Shown one piece after another: positions 12,374-23,807 of a DNA stretch of 64,000 nt. Every line of letters starts with the position of its first letter. Position 1 is the stretch's first letter. The notes under the pieces are model-generated. The model saw only the letters and a program-made list of their open reading frames with translations. It was not told the origin of the DNA and made no database searches. The stretch is from Corinectria fuckeliana. Lineage: Eukaryota; Ascomycota; Sordariomycetes; Hypocreales; Nectriaceae. Both the position numbers and the translations under genes were made by a program. Location: positions 62,715 to 126,714 of the forward strand of contig WPDH01000064.1 in assembly GCA_019137255.1 (NCBI GenBank). Reading direction: 5' to 3'.

Positions 12374-13988
12374 CAACACACGGTTAAGTGGGTGAGGCTG
12401 GAAAGATAAATAATGCAGGCGGGAAGGAGGCCCCGGTAGGGTGCCTGAGGCCGCGACATGGGTCTGGCCAATCAGAGGCGCCGGGCTGTCACATAAGCAT
12501 GGGCGAAATGGAAATGGGGGGTGGTTGCCTCGCCGGAGAGGCGCAACATGGTGAGAGAAAGAGGAGACAGGAGGAGAAGGAGGGGAGGGGGGGCCTAATT
12601 AGAGCGAGCGGGAGGGAGGGAACAAGGAGGAAGAGTAGGTGGGCAGGAGGGAAACACCCCCAGCACCTTTCATCTCTCTCATCCAACATCACCAGCACCA
12701 ACCAATACCAACGGCTTCAAGTTAAGTAAGTAGTAAGTTACAGCCGTGAAATTCACCTCTTATAGTACCTTAGTACTTAGATACCTAGCCTAGGTACTAC
12801 TCCATTAGGCAGTAGGTAAGAAACAGTCGACGAGTTCCTACCAACTCCATCTGCCGGCTTGGATCAATTCAGAGTACGCCATCATGACCAGCCGTCGCGC
12901 GTCAAATGATATACTAACATGGGTACCCCGGAGGTACACTTCGTACGGGCAAAAACAGCCATCCATCCCCGGGCAGCTCAGCTTGGCCTTGTTGGACACT
13001 TTCAGCACAGCTAGTCCTACCTTTCGCTGTCACCTTAATGGTTGGTTGGCCTGGCCCCTTCCTACACCCTACCTATATGTACCACCCCCGGCGTCGCAAT
13101 CACCTGATCGCGCCCGTGGCATCACTTGACGCCCGTAGAGGTGAAACAGGCTGCGCGCCCTTGTCGAGGGTAGGCTGGCTCCCAACAAAATACTACGCAA
13201 GGCAGGCCGGCGGTGCTCGTCTGACGCGGTTAGGATGGTTTGAAATGCAAAACCAGAGTCGTAAGAATACTAATCGATAGAGATCGGGAAAAGACGAATC
13301 GCTGGTTGTCGGAGATCCACGGCACACGGCAGATTTACCTGCATGTTCGGGAAGAGGTGCATCAACACCACGAACACTACCGTTGTGCATGTGTAGGTAC
13401 GTAGCCGTACGCTTTTGGGGGTTTCTCAGTAACCCCTCCATAGATAATACCACGTCGATCAAGGCGTCCCTTTATTTGTCGTGCTAGAATAAACAGAGGT
13501 CGTACAACAGGTGGAGCGGGGGTCAGCAAGCAAACAAAAGAGGCATTGTTCTGTTGGGTACCTTGGGAACCTAATCTACTAGTTGTGTGTTAAGATGGAG
13601 AGGTGAAGGACTAGATTGGAGGTTTCTATTCCTCACTATCCAGCAATACCTGAGTTAGGTAGTGAATTATTCACCTCATCTAGTAGTAGTTCGAAGTAGA
13701 CCTTTTCCCTACTACCTACAGTACAACAGTAGTAAAGCTCGTCCCCGCCACTTACATGCACTTCCTGCCCTGGTGGTGATCTAAGTTAATCCGGCGGGCC
13801 AAGAGGTACGTACCTCGATAGCTTCCCGCATCACCTCACGATAACGTCAAGTGAGTCCCATCATCGGAGCCGTCAACGCCAACCTCCAATCTTCAACCTC
13901 TACTCTCAACCCCTCCGCTTCTCCCGGCACCTCATGCTGCCGTCCCTTTCGCTCTGTGATCCTAGATTGTCCACCACCCGCTCTCATT

Positions 13989-15387
13989 ATGGCAGACCAC
14001 GAGTTCTCCACCATCAAACACAGCGACCACCTGCTGCTTGTACGTCTCTGCACTACCACCACACCATCCCCATCTCCAACCTCTCGGGCAACCATTCTAA
14101 CTTGCTTTCTCTCTTCCCTCTCTAGGATCAACCCCTCCTCCGTCTCCCCTCAGAGCTCCTACGCAAGAACTTCCGCTCCGCCCACTTCACCATCGAGAAG
14201 GACACCTCGGCCCTCAAGACGCTCCTCAAGGACTCGGCCACCGCCGCCGTCTCAGGCCGTGCCTCCCAGCAGGATGTTCTACGCAGCCTCGACTCCATGC
14301 TCTCTCGCATGCGTGGCGTCAAGCGCAAGCTCGCCACCTGCGCCGACGAAGAGGCCCGCCTGCACGCCCACGCCGCCGCCCGCATCGCCCACCTCGACGA
14401 GCTCTACTCCTTGACCTCGGTCGACGACGTCAAGTACGAGGCCTGGAGCCGGAAGCGCCTCGACCGCCTGCTGGCCGACTACCTGCTGCGCCACGGCTAC
14501 AACGATAGTGCCAAGGAGCTGGCCGAGCAGCGTGGCATGGAGAACTTGGTGGACGTGGACATCTTTGTTGCCATGAGCCGCATCCGCGATGCCCTCATCA
14601 AAGGCAGTGTCACCGAGGCACTAAGCTGGTGTACCGACAACAAGAAGGAACTACGAAAGATGGAGGTGCGTTTTTGGATCCGCTGGCCTATTCCTATTAT
14701 CCTGGCACCCTGCAAGTTACTAACCACTTCATCTAGAGCAAACTTGAGTTCATGCTCCGGTTCCAGCAGTACATCGAGCTCGTCCGCACCCAATCCTCCA
14801 CCAAACTCACCGAGGCCATCACCCACGCAAAGAAGCACCTCATCCCGTACCGCGCCACCTTCCCCCGCGAAGTCCAGCAGGCCTGTGGTCTACTCGCCTT
14901 TCCCCCGAGCTCCCCAGCCTCGGCCGCCTACGCCGATCTCTACGAACCCTCCCGCTGGACCGACCTCGCCGACCTATTCACCACAACCCACAACAACCTC
15001 CTCGCCCTGCCCGCCGTGCCCCTCCTGCATGTCGCCTTGTCGTCGGGTCTCTCCGCCCTCAAGACCCCAGCTTGCCACGCTCACTCGGTGTCACCCGACT
15101 CCGCCTCGTCCGACCCCGCGACCGCCGCCGCCTCTACTCTCGGCCACGGCGTCTGCCCCATCTGTTCGACAGAGCTCAACGAACTGGCCCGAAGCGTACC
15201 CTATGCTCATCACACTAAGAGCCACGTAGAGCACGACCTCCGTCTCCTCCCCAACGGCTGTGTCTATGGCAAGGACCGCCTCGAGCAACAGGCTAAGAAG
15301 GGTGGACTGCATGCAGGCGAAGTCAAGGATCTGCGCACAGGCGAAGTCTTCTCAGTTGACTCCCTCAAGAAGGTCTATATTACTTAG
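13989..15387 (+). CDS. FYV10: GID/CTLH ubiquitin-ligase subunit Fyv10/Gid9 (MAEA family)
   Basis: Three exons, 13989-14039, 14126-14665 and 14737-15387, encode 413 aa, typical for the family. In order: an N-terminal helical region; a LisH-like segment at about residues 120-150 ([20 protein letters not shown]); a CTLH segment at about 155-215; a CRA-like region; and a C-terminal degenerate RING (gid-RING) starting CPIC at 337-340, with later His residues and [10 protein letters not shown] at about 363-372. In the family, Gid9 pairs its RING with Gid2 to form the E3 core of the GID complex, which ubiquitinates gluconeogenic enzymes when glucose returns. It acts in the cytosol and nucleus. Codons end strongly in C. 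It converges with POP2. Confidence 0.9.
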
Positions 15388-16249
15388 GTCTCAACCCTTC
15401 ACCTTCGTGTTCTTGTATGCCTAGAGCGGAAGGTAACGCTGGGCGTCAATGGGACGTCTCGTTCCCTACCACTCACGGCTGATGGGAACTCTCTTATTCA
15501 GAGCAGCTTTTAGCGTCGACTGGATCTACAGATTCAAAGCACCAGCATATATTTTTTACTGTTATATTGGGCACCGGCGTTGGAATGGGCACACGGCACA
15601 TGGCACATGGCACACGGCGTCTAGGAAAGTCGGCTCAGAATATCGCCATGTTAGCTACGTAGGTGTACATACGTTTACATACACCAAATTTTGCATACAT
15701 CTCTCCAAATATTTCGATACGAGAAATTGCAGCAGAGTTGTTCCCGCGAGTCAAATGATTCTCAATGTTCCAATGTGCTACGATAAGCTTACAATACAGT
15801 GTGACACCAACACCACCAAGTACCTCCCAAGATCCGCCTTGGTTCCCCCCATTCACCGTGCCTTTCCCAATGCCACGCAAAAAAAACGACAACAAGAACG
15901 ACGACGTAAACAAATGACAGCTGAACACAACTGCCCAAAAACCACAACCAACCCAATTTCTTCACCCCTCCCACTCGGTCTTCGTTGATAAACACCAGTC
16001 GTTTTGGTGGCCTGAAGGAGAAAACGACGAAAAGCATAAGATGGACTGCTCGATCATCCCCTTTTGTTGAGTCTCTGGGTGACTTATAGTACGGAAATGT
16101 ATAGGTGAGGGTTGATGTAGACGTGGATGTGGGCGTGGTTATAGAGTTGACCAAGTAGATGGATGGATCGGAGCAGCCATTGGGCTTGTGTATCCTAAAT
16201 GGGCGGCGTATTGGGGACGTCCGGCATCTCGGTGCAGACTTTCTCCCGT
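15388..16249. other. convergent 3' region FYV10 / POP2
   Basis: This is 3' flank of two convergent genes. It contains four tandem 7-bp GGCACAY units at 15588-15615 and A-rich sequence near 15880-15910. An open frame at 15449-15988 runs through the tandem repeat and has no domain, so I do not call it a gene. Confidence 0.5.
15588..15615. repeat. 4 x 7-bp tandem repeat (GGCACAY)
   Basis: Four consecutive 7-bp units, GGCACAC or GGCACAT, in the FYV10 3' flank. Confidence 0.85.
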
Positions 16250-17782
16250 CTATCGGTTGTTCCCCGCAAAGGCAAAGCTGCCAAACACGCCGCCGCCGCC
16301 GCCAGGGGTCATGGGGCCTGTGTTGGCCATGCCGTTGGTGTTGTGGCTCTGGGCCGCCGGCGTCGTGGCGAGGCCGGCGTTGGTGGTGTTGGGGGTGCTT
16401 GGGGTGCCGTTTTGGCCGTTTTGGCCGTCGGAGGCCTGGTTCATCATGGACGCCATCATGAGACTGACGTCGGGGATGCCGAGGCCCCAGACCTTGCCCA
16501 CGTGCTCATCGGGGATCTCGCCGTTGAAGATCTTGTCGCGCATCTGGAAGAAGACCTTGCCAGTCAAGAGGGAATCGGAGCCCGCCTGGTGGGCAGAACC
16601 GACCCGCTTGATCTTGAGCGTCTCGGCGATGTTCTCGAGGCCGGACTTGTGCTCGAACTTCTGCAGGATCTCGGTACTACTGGGATCGCTGGGGGTGAGC
16701 AGGCCCGAGTTGTGGAGCCTGATTGCGTGCTTCATCAAGTGCTTCACGTCGTAGGTCGTGGGGAAATAGAGCTTCATCTTGTGGTCGAAGTCGACCTCGT
16801 CGTTGGGGAGGGGGGTGCAGATGAGAAGCTTAGTGAGATAGCCAAAGTCGTAACCGCCGTGAAACGAGATCCATCGTACGTTATCGAAGCACACGAGTCC
16901 AGAGGGGATGAGGAGGGAGGCGAAGTCGTGGGGGTCGATGCCATCCCGCTCGAGAAGGTTGAAGTCGATGCCGGCCTGCTGAAGGGACTCGATCGACTTC
17001 TCGTTGTACATGTCGTCCTTGAGGGCGAACTTGAAGTTGAACTGCCAGGAGCAGGGGAAGGCTCCTTGAGTCGCTGTCCTTCGCGCGACCAGGCCGAGGT
17101 CGGGGTCGTTTGCTGCGGGGCGCGGGGGAGGGGTCTCACCGTCCTCGTTGAAGAGGGTCAGGCCGATCTGGATGACCTTGAGCATATCGACGTTCGTACG
17201 CAGGCATTGGTAGTGGTAATCGCTCTTCCCTCGGAAGCCACCCATTGGTCTCGACACAACACCAGGGAACTCGGTATCCTTCGAGCAAAGTCATTAGCAA
17301 AGCTCGGGGTGGTCGTGAGGTGGCGCCAGCATCTCCCTTACCATAGCAATATATGGGTACTTGTCCACCAGGTCTCGCAACACAGCCATTTCCTCGTGCA
17401 AGTTGTGTTTCCAGACTTCTCGTATCCTTCCCTTGTTCGGGTGCGCCCTCATTGCCGAGTGGTCCATTAATACGTTGTGTTGTACCTGGCCACCGTGCTG
17501 TGGCTGTTGCAGGCCGGCACCGGGGCCGTGAGCAAAGCCCATGCGCGCGCTCTGGCTGCCAAAGCCAGAATCGGCAAAGCCTGCAGCGGCGCCGTTGAGG
17601 CCGGCGCCACCAAAGACATTGCTGTTGGCGCCGGCGAAGGGGCTGATCTGCGCATTGGCGTTGAGGTACTGGTTTCCGCCGAGGTGACCGCCCTGGGGTT
17701 GTCCGTGGGAGGGGAAGCCGCCTTGGTGGTAAGGCGCGGCGACGCCAGGTGCGGCGCCGAAGCCGCGGAGCTGTGGTGGCAT
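16250..17782 (-). CDS. POP2: CCR4-NOT deadenylase subunit Pop2/Caf1
   Basis: Two exons, 17782-17342 and 17278-16250 on the minus strand, with a 63-nt intron; 489 aa. Residues 1-110 are Gly/Ala/Gln-rich and probably disordered. The catalytic RNase D-like (DEDD) fold begins near IREVWKHNLHEEM. Asp148 and Glu150 (DTEFPG), Asp291 (FHGGYDFGYL), His377 and Asp382 (HQAGSDSLLTG) are all present, so an active 3'-5' poly(A) nuclease is predicted. The intron sits just before the DTEFPG codons. Compared with animal CNOT7 there are extra loops (about residues 188-212 and 325-345), and the C-terminal tail is Asn/Gly/Pro-rich. The enzyme shortens mRNA poly(A) tails in the cytoplasm as part of CCR4-NOT. It is divergent from NDUFB3. 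Confidence 0.95.
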
Positions 17783-18555
17783 AGGATAGCCGTTGAAAAT
17801 GAAAATCGCGTTTGGGGGTGTGTAGAAACGGGGATGCAGAGTCCTGGGGTTGAAGTTGAAGCCAAGAGGGTGGTTACTGGGAGGTGGTCTTGGCTGTTTC
17901 TAACGCCTCGAGGGGGGCGGGGGATAGGTATTGTCTCGACGGCCGCGACGGCTGTGCATTGAGAGATTGGTGATTCGACGAGGCTTCCGCGAGGTCGTCC
18001 ACAGACCAGCCGGGGGGTTCGGGTCGGAGTGGTGGTTGCGAGATGGTGTGGCGCAGAGTGGTGCAGTGTCGGCGTCGGGATACGACGCCAGGGAGGGATA
18101 CGTAAGAATACACGCGGACCGGGAGGAGCGTAGGCCGGGAGATTGAGCGGACAACGGGCTCCTGGGACGGGTTGGCGAGTTGGCGATGTTCGTTGCTCGG
18201 AGGCGGGGGAGAAGATTAAAGAGACTTTGGCAATGTATGTGCAAATGTAGGTAGGGATTGATTGATACCGTACCTATGCTTTCTGCCCAGTCAGGTCAGT
18301 GCTAGGAGAGTCATCCATCAGAGCGATGCAGTGCAGAAAGGCCAGGGTCCGTGCACGGAGGTTGCTGGCGGCACGGAGCCCCGGGGGTACCTTTGTTCCG
18401 GGTCCTGTGCGTCCACTGGCACTGTAGAGCGATTAGAGAGCGCGAGGGTGGAAACAAGCGCTGGGACGGATTGAATTGACTCGCTCTCCATTCGCCGAGA
18501 TCGATCCGTCGTCCGTCAAACCACCACGAACGAGCCAGCGAATCCCTTCACAACG
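17783..18555. promoter_or_regulatory. shared divergent promoter region POP2 / NDUFB3
   Basis: Only 773 bp separate the two start codons, so both promoters and leaders must lie here. No canonical TATA box is evident on either strand. Individual sites were not assigned. Confidence 0.5.
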
Positions 18556-19004
18556 ATGCTTCCTACCGCGTACGCCCGCCCCGAGCCCATTGCCTCTCCC
18601 GACGCAACGCCCCCCGAACCCTCCGATTGATTGAGCTGTCGTTGCTGACCCCAAGCCCCAAAATACAGAGTGCTACGAGCGGCAGCCCGCGGGCCCAAGC
18701 CCAACATCACCGGCTTCAACATGCGGGCCTTCAAGGAAGCCACCGGCCAGCCCCGATACGACCCCTGGGAGCGAAAGTCCGTTCCCGCCCTCATTCCAGA
18801 AAAGGTCCTTCTTCCCGGCTCATGATTGCTGACTTAGGCCCCCGCAGTGAGGCCTGGCGATACACCGGCACCTTTTCCCGCTGGAACCGCTTCAAGAACG
18901 CCTTCCCCGGCCTGGGCATCGCGTCCGTGGCCTTTGCCGGCTACTGCGGCTACGAGTACTTCTTTCTCGAAGACGAGCACCACCACGGCGAGGAGCAGCA
19001 CTAG
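18556..19004 (+). CDS. mitochondrial complex I B12 subunit (NDUFB3 family)
   Basis: Proposed exons are 18556-18569, 18669-18776 and 18848-19004, giving 92 aa. The recognisable part is the NDUFB3/B12 signature: PNITGFNM near the N-terminus, then PWERNEAWRYTG, FSRWNRFKNAFPGLGIAS, a single membrane segment (VAFAGYCGYEYFFL) and a His-rich acidic tail (EDEHHHGEEQH). The family is a single-pass accessory subunit of the complex I membrane arm in the inner mitochondrial membrane. Exons 2 and 3 are secure. Exon 1 is a 14-nt inference: ATG CTT CCT ACC GC before a GTACGC donor, with a GCTGAC branch site and ATACAG acceptor, and the phase matches. Confidence 0.85.
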
Positions 19005-19039
19005 CGGTTCGAGCGAGCTGCAATTGGGAGAGAGAGAAA

Positions 19040-19043
<4 letters not shown>

Positions 19044-19087
<44 letters not shown>
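19044..19087. repeat. (AG)n microsatellite
   Basis: A pure GA/AG dinucleotide run of about 44 nt, 40 nt after the NDUFB3 stop codon and probably in its 3' UTR. Confidence 0.95.
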
Positions 19088-19090
<3 letters not shown>

Positions 19091-19709
19091 AGGTGGGAAA
19101 AGATGATATGGGGAGGGCAACAAGCCTAGCGTGTACATATATCTCGCTCGCCGAGAAGCATAGATTTTCTCAGGCTACGGAACCAGCCAATAAAAAAATT
19201 ACCACAATGTTCGTGAGGAGGGTTGTGAGCATGGTTTCGGGTGGCATGAATGACATGATGTGAGGAGCTGCCCTATTCAGCTCCCGGCGGCGGGCCACAT
19301 CACTTGTTCAAGGGCAGCACGAATAGAGATCAGTTAGGAGCTGGTGAGGCTCAGCGATCATAGAGACGATCCTTCCCGTAACATACAATACCAAATGTGA
19401 CGTGTGGTACTCTAGGTGTGTTGTCCGAGTCAAATCACCCTCGTCGCAGCATCACAATACATTGATATGATATTAGAATATCAAATTTGATCTGTCAAAT
19501 GGTAGGTACCTGGTCATGTCTTGCGAGGAGTCTTTTGCTCGTCGACTCGCTAAGATGAAAATGCATAAACAATTCTTCCTCCAATTCAGAATGGTATCAA
19601 ATGCCAATTGCTCCCAAAACGCTGTACATGTCCCAGTCATAAACACCAAAAAGAACAACGCCAATGAACTAAGCACCATCTCGCTACAAACAGGTATGCC
19701 ATGAACAGC
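19088..19709. other. convergent 3' region
   Basis: Between the NDUFB3 gene and the coiled-coil gene. It is somewhat AT-richer, with no domain-bearing frame. Nothing further seen. Confidence 0.5.
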
Positions 19710-21344
19710 TCAAAGCACAAATCCGTTCACAGCATCCAAGGCACCTTCAACTGCCGTTTCGAGCTCTTGCACTCTGGTCTTGAGTCCCTTGTTCTCATCT
19801 TTGAGAAGACTGACGGTATCCCAGGCCACGCTAGCATCCTGTCCCTGGCAATTTCGACAGCCGTTTGCGCCTCCCGCCAGATCATCGTCTTTAGACGACT
19901 CGTTAGAATATCCCTTGAAGAGTTTTTGGAAAGTCGTCATCGGAGGGTTGCTGGTTCTACTATGGCGTGGAGGCTCCAGCATACCCGGCTTTTGTTGGCC
20001 AGTAGGAGTGTGAGAAGGGCTGATCTCCGACATGGTCGTGGCAATGGTCGGACTCCGGGAGCGGGAAAAGATGCTAACCTCGTCCATGCTTTCCTCGTCG
20101 GTATCGAGGCTGATGTCGGACTTGGACGTCGCGTTGCTCTTTCTCCAGTTCCGCTTCTGCCGGTCCTCATCGATGCCTAGGTCTTCCGATACAGTTGAGG
20201 CCTCGGAGGGGACGCACTTGTCCTGGAGGGCTTGCTCGTCTGCTCGCGACCTCTTTTCTTGAGCCAGCTCTTGGAGCAACGAGGCCATGGTCTCTTCTCG
20301 CTCGGAGGCTCGGCGGGCCATTTCCTCTAGCTGCATCTTCAAATGTTGGACCCGGGTCTCCATCTCTTCCTTCTCCTCGTCCTGGGCTTCGCGTTCAGCC
20401 TTGAGCTCTTGGTAATCAATGGTGCGTTGTTGATAGGCGTCTTGGAATCTCCCCAGTAGCCTGGTGGCAATCATCTGGAGATTCTTAAAAGCCGCTGGCG
20501 AGAAGGCAGTTCCGTCGGCGGGTGGTCCGCCGGGGAAGAGTGCGGATTCGATGTCGAGGTTCATAAGCTCGTCATTACGAGGCACGGTCACCGGGGAGCT
20601 AGTTATATCTTTGAGAGTCGAGGCTGGCGAAGAGAAGAAGGCAAAACGAGAACTTCCGGTGGGGGAGCCCATCTTGGGCGTCGATGAGGCACTGCGCGTT
20701 CTAGCGGCAGTATTGGAGGATGTCGAAATTGAGTCGGGGGCGGGCGTGCTTGCTCGTGAGAACCACCTTGTTAGGGGGCTGCTGTCTGGGGCTGGTGACG
20801 GAGAGGCCATCATGAGTGGTGGTGGGTCGACGGTTTTCGCGGTTGGCGTCCTCTTGTCACCAGTGTAAGCCATGTCGACAGAACCGAAGCCGTTATGGCT
20901 GATGCGAGGGCTTGCAGTCGGGGTCACGAAGTAGTGGTCGAGGTCCTGGGGAATATCGGAATAGGAGATGGAGTTGCGCAAGGGGGAGCGATGCTTTGGC
21001 GATCCGGCGTCTACATGGGAGCCTGGGTCACGGCGTCGAGGGGAGACTGGGGGTGGCGATTGTGGCAGTGACGGAGCTGTAGATGACCAAGTTGAGACTG
21101 ATGGAGTGGTGGTGCGACTAGATGTGACGGTGGGACTTGGACTCAAGCTGGAGACGAGTGGAAGTGTTTCTGTTTCTGCCGGATGGAGCTGAGAGTCGAC
21201 CGGACGTGACGAGGCAGGCCCAGGGGCAGCAAACCCGGTTGCGGCTAGAGTAGCAGAACCGGGGGGAGCAGGACGAAGCCGGCAGTCGAGGCGTAGCTGG
21301 AACTGGTTGAGCCCCTGGCCCGTTGAGGAACGGGACTCTAGCAT
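19710..21344 (-). CDS. conserved coiled-coil protein of unknown function
   Basis: A single open frame of 544 aa. The ATG at 21344 has an in-frame TAG three codons upstream, which supports this start unless an upstream exon is spliced in. The first 270 residues are Ser/Pro/Thr-rich and disordered, with many SP/TP sites. A long, charged heptad-type helix follows (about 285-375: RLLGRFQDAYQQR, then Lys/Glu-rich repeats ending in LLQELAQEKRSRADEQ). A Ser/Asp-rich linker comes next, then a CRNC motif near residue 490 and a short C-terminal coiled coil (LLKDENKGLKTRVQELE). I do not recognise the family. The architecture suggests a phospho-regulated scaffold; this is inference. Confidence 0.7.
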   Translation of the reverse strand: MLESRSSTGQGLNQFQLRLDCRLRPAPPGSATLAATGFAAPGPASSRPVDSQLHPAETETLPLVSSLSPSPTVTSSRTTTPSVSTWSSTAPSLPQSPPPVSPRRRDPGSHVDAGSPKHRSPLRNSISYSDIPQDLDHYFVTPTASPRISHNGFGSVDMAYTGDKRTPTAKTVDPPPLMMASPSPAPDSSPLTRWFSRASTPAPDSISTSSNTAARTRSASSTPKMGSPTGSSRFAFFSSPASTLKDITSSPVTVPRNDELMNLDIESALFPGGPPADGTAFSPAAFKNLQMIATRLLGRFQDAYQQRTIDYQELKAEREAQDEEKEEMETRVQHLKMQLEEMARRASEREETMASLLQELAQEKRSRADEQALQDKCVPSEASTVSEDLGIDEDRQKRNWRKSNATSKSDISLDTDEESMDEVSIFSRSRSPTIATTMSEISPSHTPTGQQKPGMLEPPRHSRTSNPPMTTFQKLFKGYSNESSKDDDLAGGANGCRNCQGQDASVAWDTVSLLKDENKGLKTRVQELETAVEGALDAVNGFVL

Positions 21345-23807
21345 GACGGGCTAATGTTTCGAGGTGGGACCCCCTTGGCCCTTTGGGGAGGAGGAGCACG
21401 GAGTTTGTCGACAGGCAGATCCAGACGGCGGAGATGAAGGCAACAGGGGGTGTGTGCCATGCGTGGGTGTGAGGCAAGGGTCCACGAATGTCTGAGGTTG
21501 CCAAAGTGCCCTGGAGTGAAGAGGAGGGGGGCGACCAAAAACGGAAGAGCAAGAATGAGCAAAGCAGAGGATGGAGAACGGAGGAGGGAGGAGACGAAGA
21601 TGGACGAAGGAGGAGGGCCGGAGCTAGAACGTCGTCGGAAGAAGCTCGCCTGCAGCCCAGGACAACGACGACGACGACGACGACAGAGCTCCGCTCACCT
21701 GCACTCAAGCTTGGCCGGGGCAACGCGACGCTGAGCGACGCACCGGACGCCGAGGATAATGGAAACGTAGATGGTGCGAGGCACAAGCAGAGCGAGCGCC
21801 AGAGGAGAGCCTCCTCCCCCTCCGGCGCGTGGCCGAATCCGGTTGGGTGGATGAGCAAGGTAATCTAGACTAATTAAGTACGTTAGGTCTGATTGTGGAT
21901 TGTGGATTGTGGATGGTTGTCTGTGGATGGTTGTCGTGGACTCGTGGATTCGTGGTGGATGTCGCCAATGAACTGAGCCAACTGAGGTGGCGGTCGTGGA
22001 CTTGGGAGGGGTTCGAGTATGTACAAAGCAGGCGATCGAGTCTGGTGCGAGCCAAACCGAGGAGATGGTGATGCCTACAGGTACCCAAGGTGCGATGGCT
22101 CTACGAAGCAGCCTAGCAACCTGAGTAACTTACTGTAATTAGATTACAGAGCCCACAGCCATGGCCGGATGATGCTATACTGCCAGCCTACCTACCTAGG
22201 TACCTAGAGGTAGTAGCCTTCGTTCACCGCAAATCCCCTAGCGATGGATGCCCAGCCCTTGAAACATCATCAACCAGAAACATCACATTACATTAAAAAC
22301 ACTATCAGTCCGGTCGCAGAATGTCTCATCACGCTTGAGCAAACCAGCAGACCCTGGAGGAATGTCATATACGCTACGCTTCCTGTAGCCCGACGGTTCG
22401 CATTCCAGATAGCCTCTGTTCTGGTCAAGACACCGGTACAATACTATCAATGCTATCAATGGTCCGCTGAGGAATGCTGGCCGCCAGCTGAGGTCCGGTT
22501 GCACCACGTGCATCTTCTTTTTTGTACTACTAGAGTGTCACCGCCAGGTTACAGTTGGACAGTGCTGCGTGTTCAGCGGGATCCATCTTTCTAGCGGGCG
22601 TTGGTGAAGACACTGTGACACTGAACCGAGGGTCCAGTCCGAGGGTTCTTCCCCACCGTGCCACCCATCCAACTCACCCATGGATAAGTAAGTAGGTGCT
22701 CCAGTCGGGTGGCTGCTAGGTACATAATTAGTGGCGATTGGTGGATCTCAGTGGCGGTTGTTAGAGGTTGATGGCGGGGGACTAAAACGAAAGTTACAGG
22801 GGGGGTTTCGATCCTCCCGTCTCTTTGTGCTCGCCCCACGCCGGGTTTCAATGGAAGAGACCCCAACCACGAACGAACGAACGTATTGACGTCCTCCAAG
22901 AGCTTCAGTTCCTAAAGATCAGAAGCAGCAGAGCCAATTGCCAGAATAAAGTGATATAGCTGTACCTAACATCGGGACACCATAATGTTGCGTTGAACAC
23001 CTAAGTCGAGACACCTCCTGCCTTCGCTATCGAACTTCTTTTGCCAGCCAGCCAGCCACCAACATCGTCAACAGCCTCAGGTAAAGGATGAAGCAGTGCC
23101 GGTGGTCAACTCCTGCGAAACAACAGTAGGGTGTCCTTCTAGGTAAGTAGGTACTTAGGTAAGTATGCTCGGCTCGATGTCCAAATACCTCATGTAATGC
23201 GTAATTCATATTGCACTCGGGAAGCCACTTACCACTCACCACTCCCTCCCTACGTCAACATCTCGTTTCCAAACGGCAACATCTCACCTTCCAACTTACG
23301 TCCTCAACCACACGGAGCCTACCTTAACTACTTACCTCTCCGGGCTTCTACTTAAATTCCAACCTGCCTGTCTTCCTGTTCACGCAAGCGGCAACCAAAG
23401 GTGCCCAAGGACGTAAGTAGTAAGAGTAATACTAGTAAGTTGTGTGCAACTTCCTGCTTAAGTAGGTCGGTACCTACTAGGTCGTCTTCGCGTCTCCTCC
23501 TCAGCTCGCAACTTCCTGACTGAGGTGTCCCTCAACATCACCATGTTTACCATCATGTCGAGGAAGGACCGCTCTCAACCATGAGAGTCATAAAACCAAC
23601 TCTCTCCGTCCCCCTCTCCGTCCTCCCTTGTCTCTCTGTCAACTTCTCCATCAACCAAGTTACTCTTCATCCATTTTTCTCTGGCTCTCCGCATCCTGCA
23701 TCATCATCCCCATCAACATCAACATCGACATCGACACCCCGTGGCTTCACTTTACTCTGTTACTTCGCTCTGCCTGTCTTTGCCCAACCTCTCCTCACCT
23801 AGCTTCA
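21345..23807. other. divergent intergenic region
   Basis: It holds a purine-rich stretch (21500-21700), a degenerate GATTGTG repeat (21891-21960), TAGGTAC words (22190-22215, 23135-23165, 23405-23485) and a CACGTG at 22505-22510. From about 23500 the + strand is C/T-rich, as expected for the leader of the gene at 23808. Small frames here have no domain. Confidence 0.5.
21891..21960. repeat. degenerate GATTGTG/GGATGGTTGT repeat
   Basis: Three GATTGTG copies followed by related GTGGATGGTTGT and CGTGGA units, upstream of the coiled-coil gene. Confidence 0.7.

Larger units (their letters stand above)
11121..13988. other. divergent intergenic region CBF1 / FYV10
   Basis: A 2.9 kb stretch without a convincing gene. 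It contains two CACGTG E-boxes (12066-12071, 12368-12373), purine-rich tracts near 12540-12640, and TAGGTAC-type words around 12760-12820 and 13550-13740. The short open frames here lack recognisable domains. It is probably the leaders and promoters of both flanking genes. Confidence 0.5.

Noticed and set aside
15449..15988. 179-codon frame downstream of FYV10
   Set aside because: It runs through a tandem repeat and an A-rich tract and has no recognisable domain.
16199..17470. 423-codon open frame on the + strand opposite POP2
   Set aside because: It is a shadow of the GC-rich third positions of POP2; POP2 on the other strand has complete catalytic motifs.
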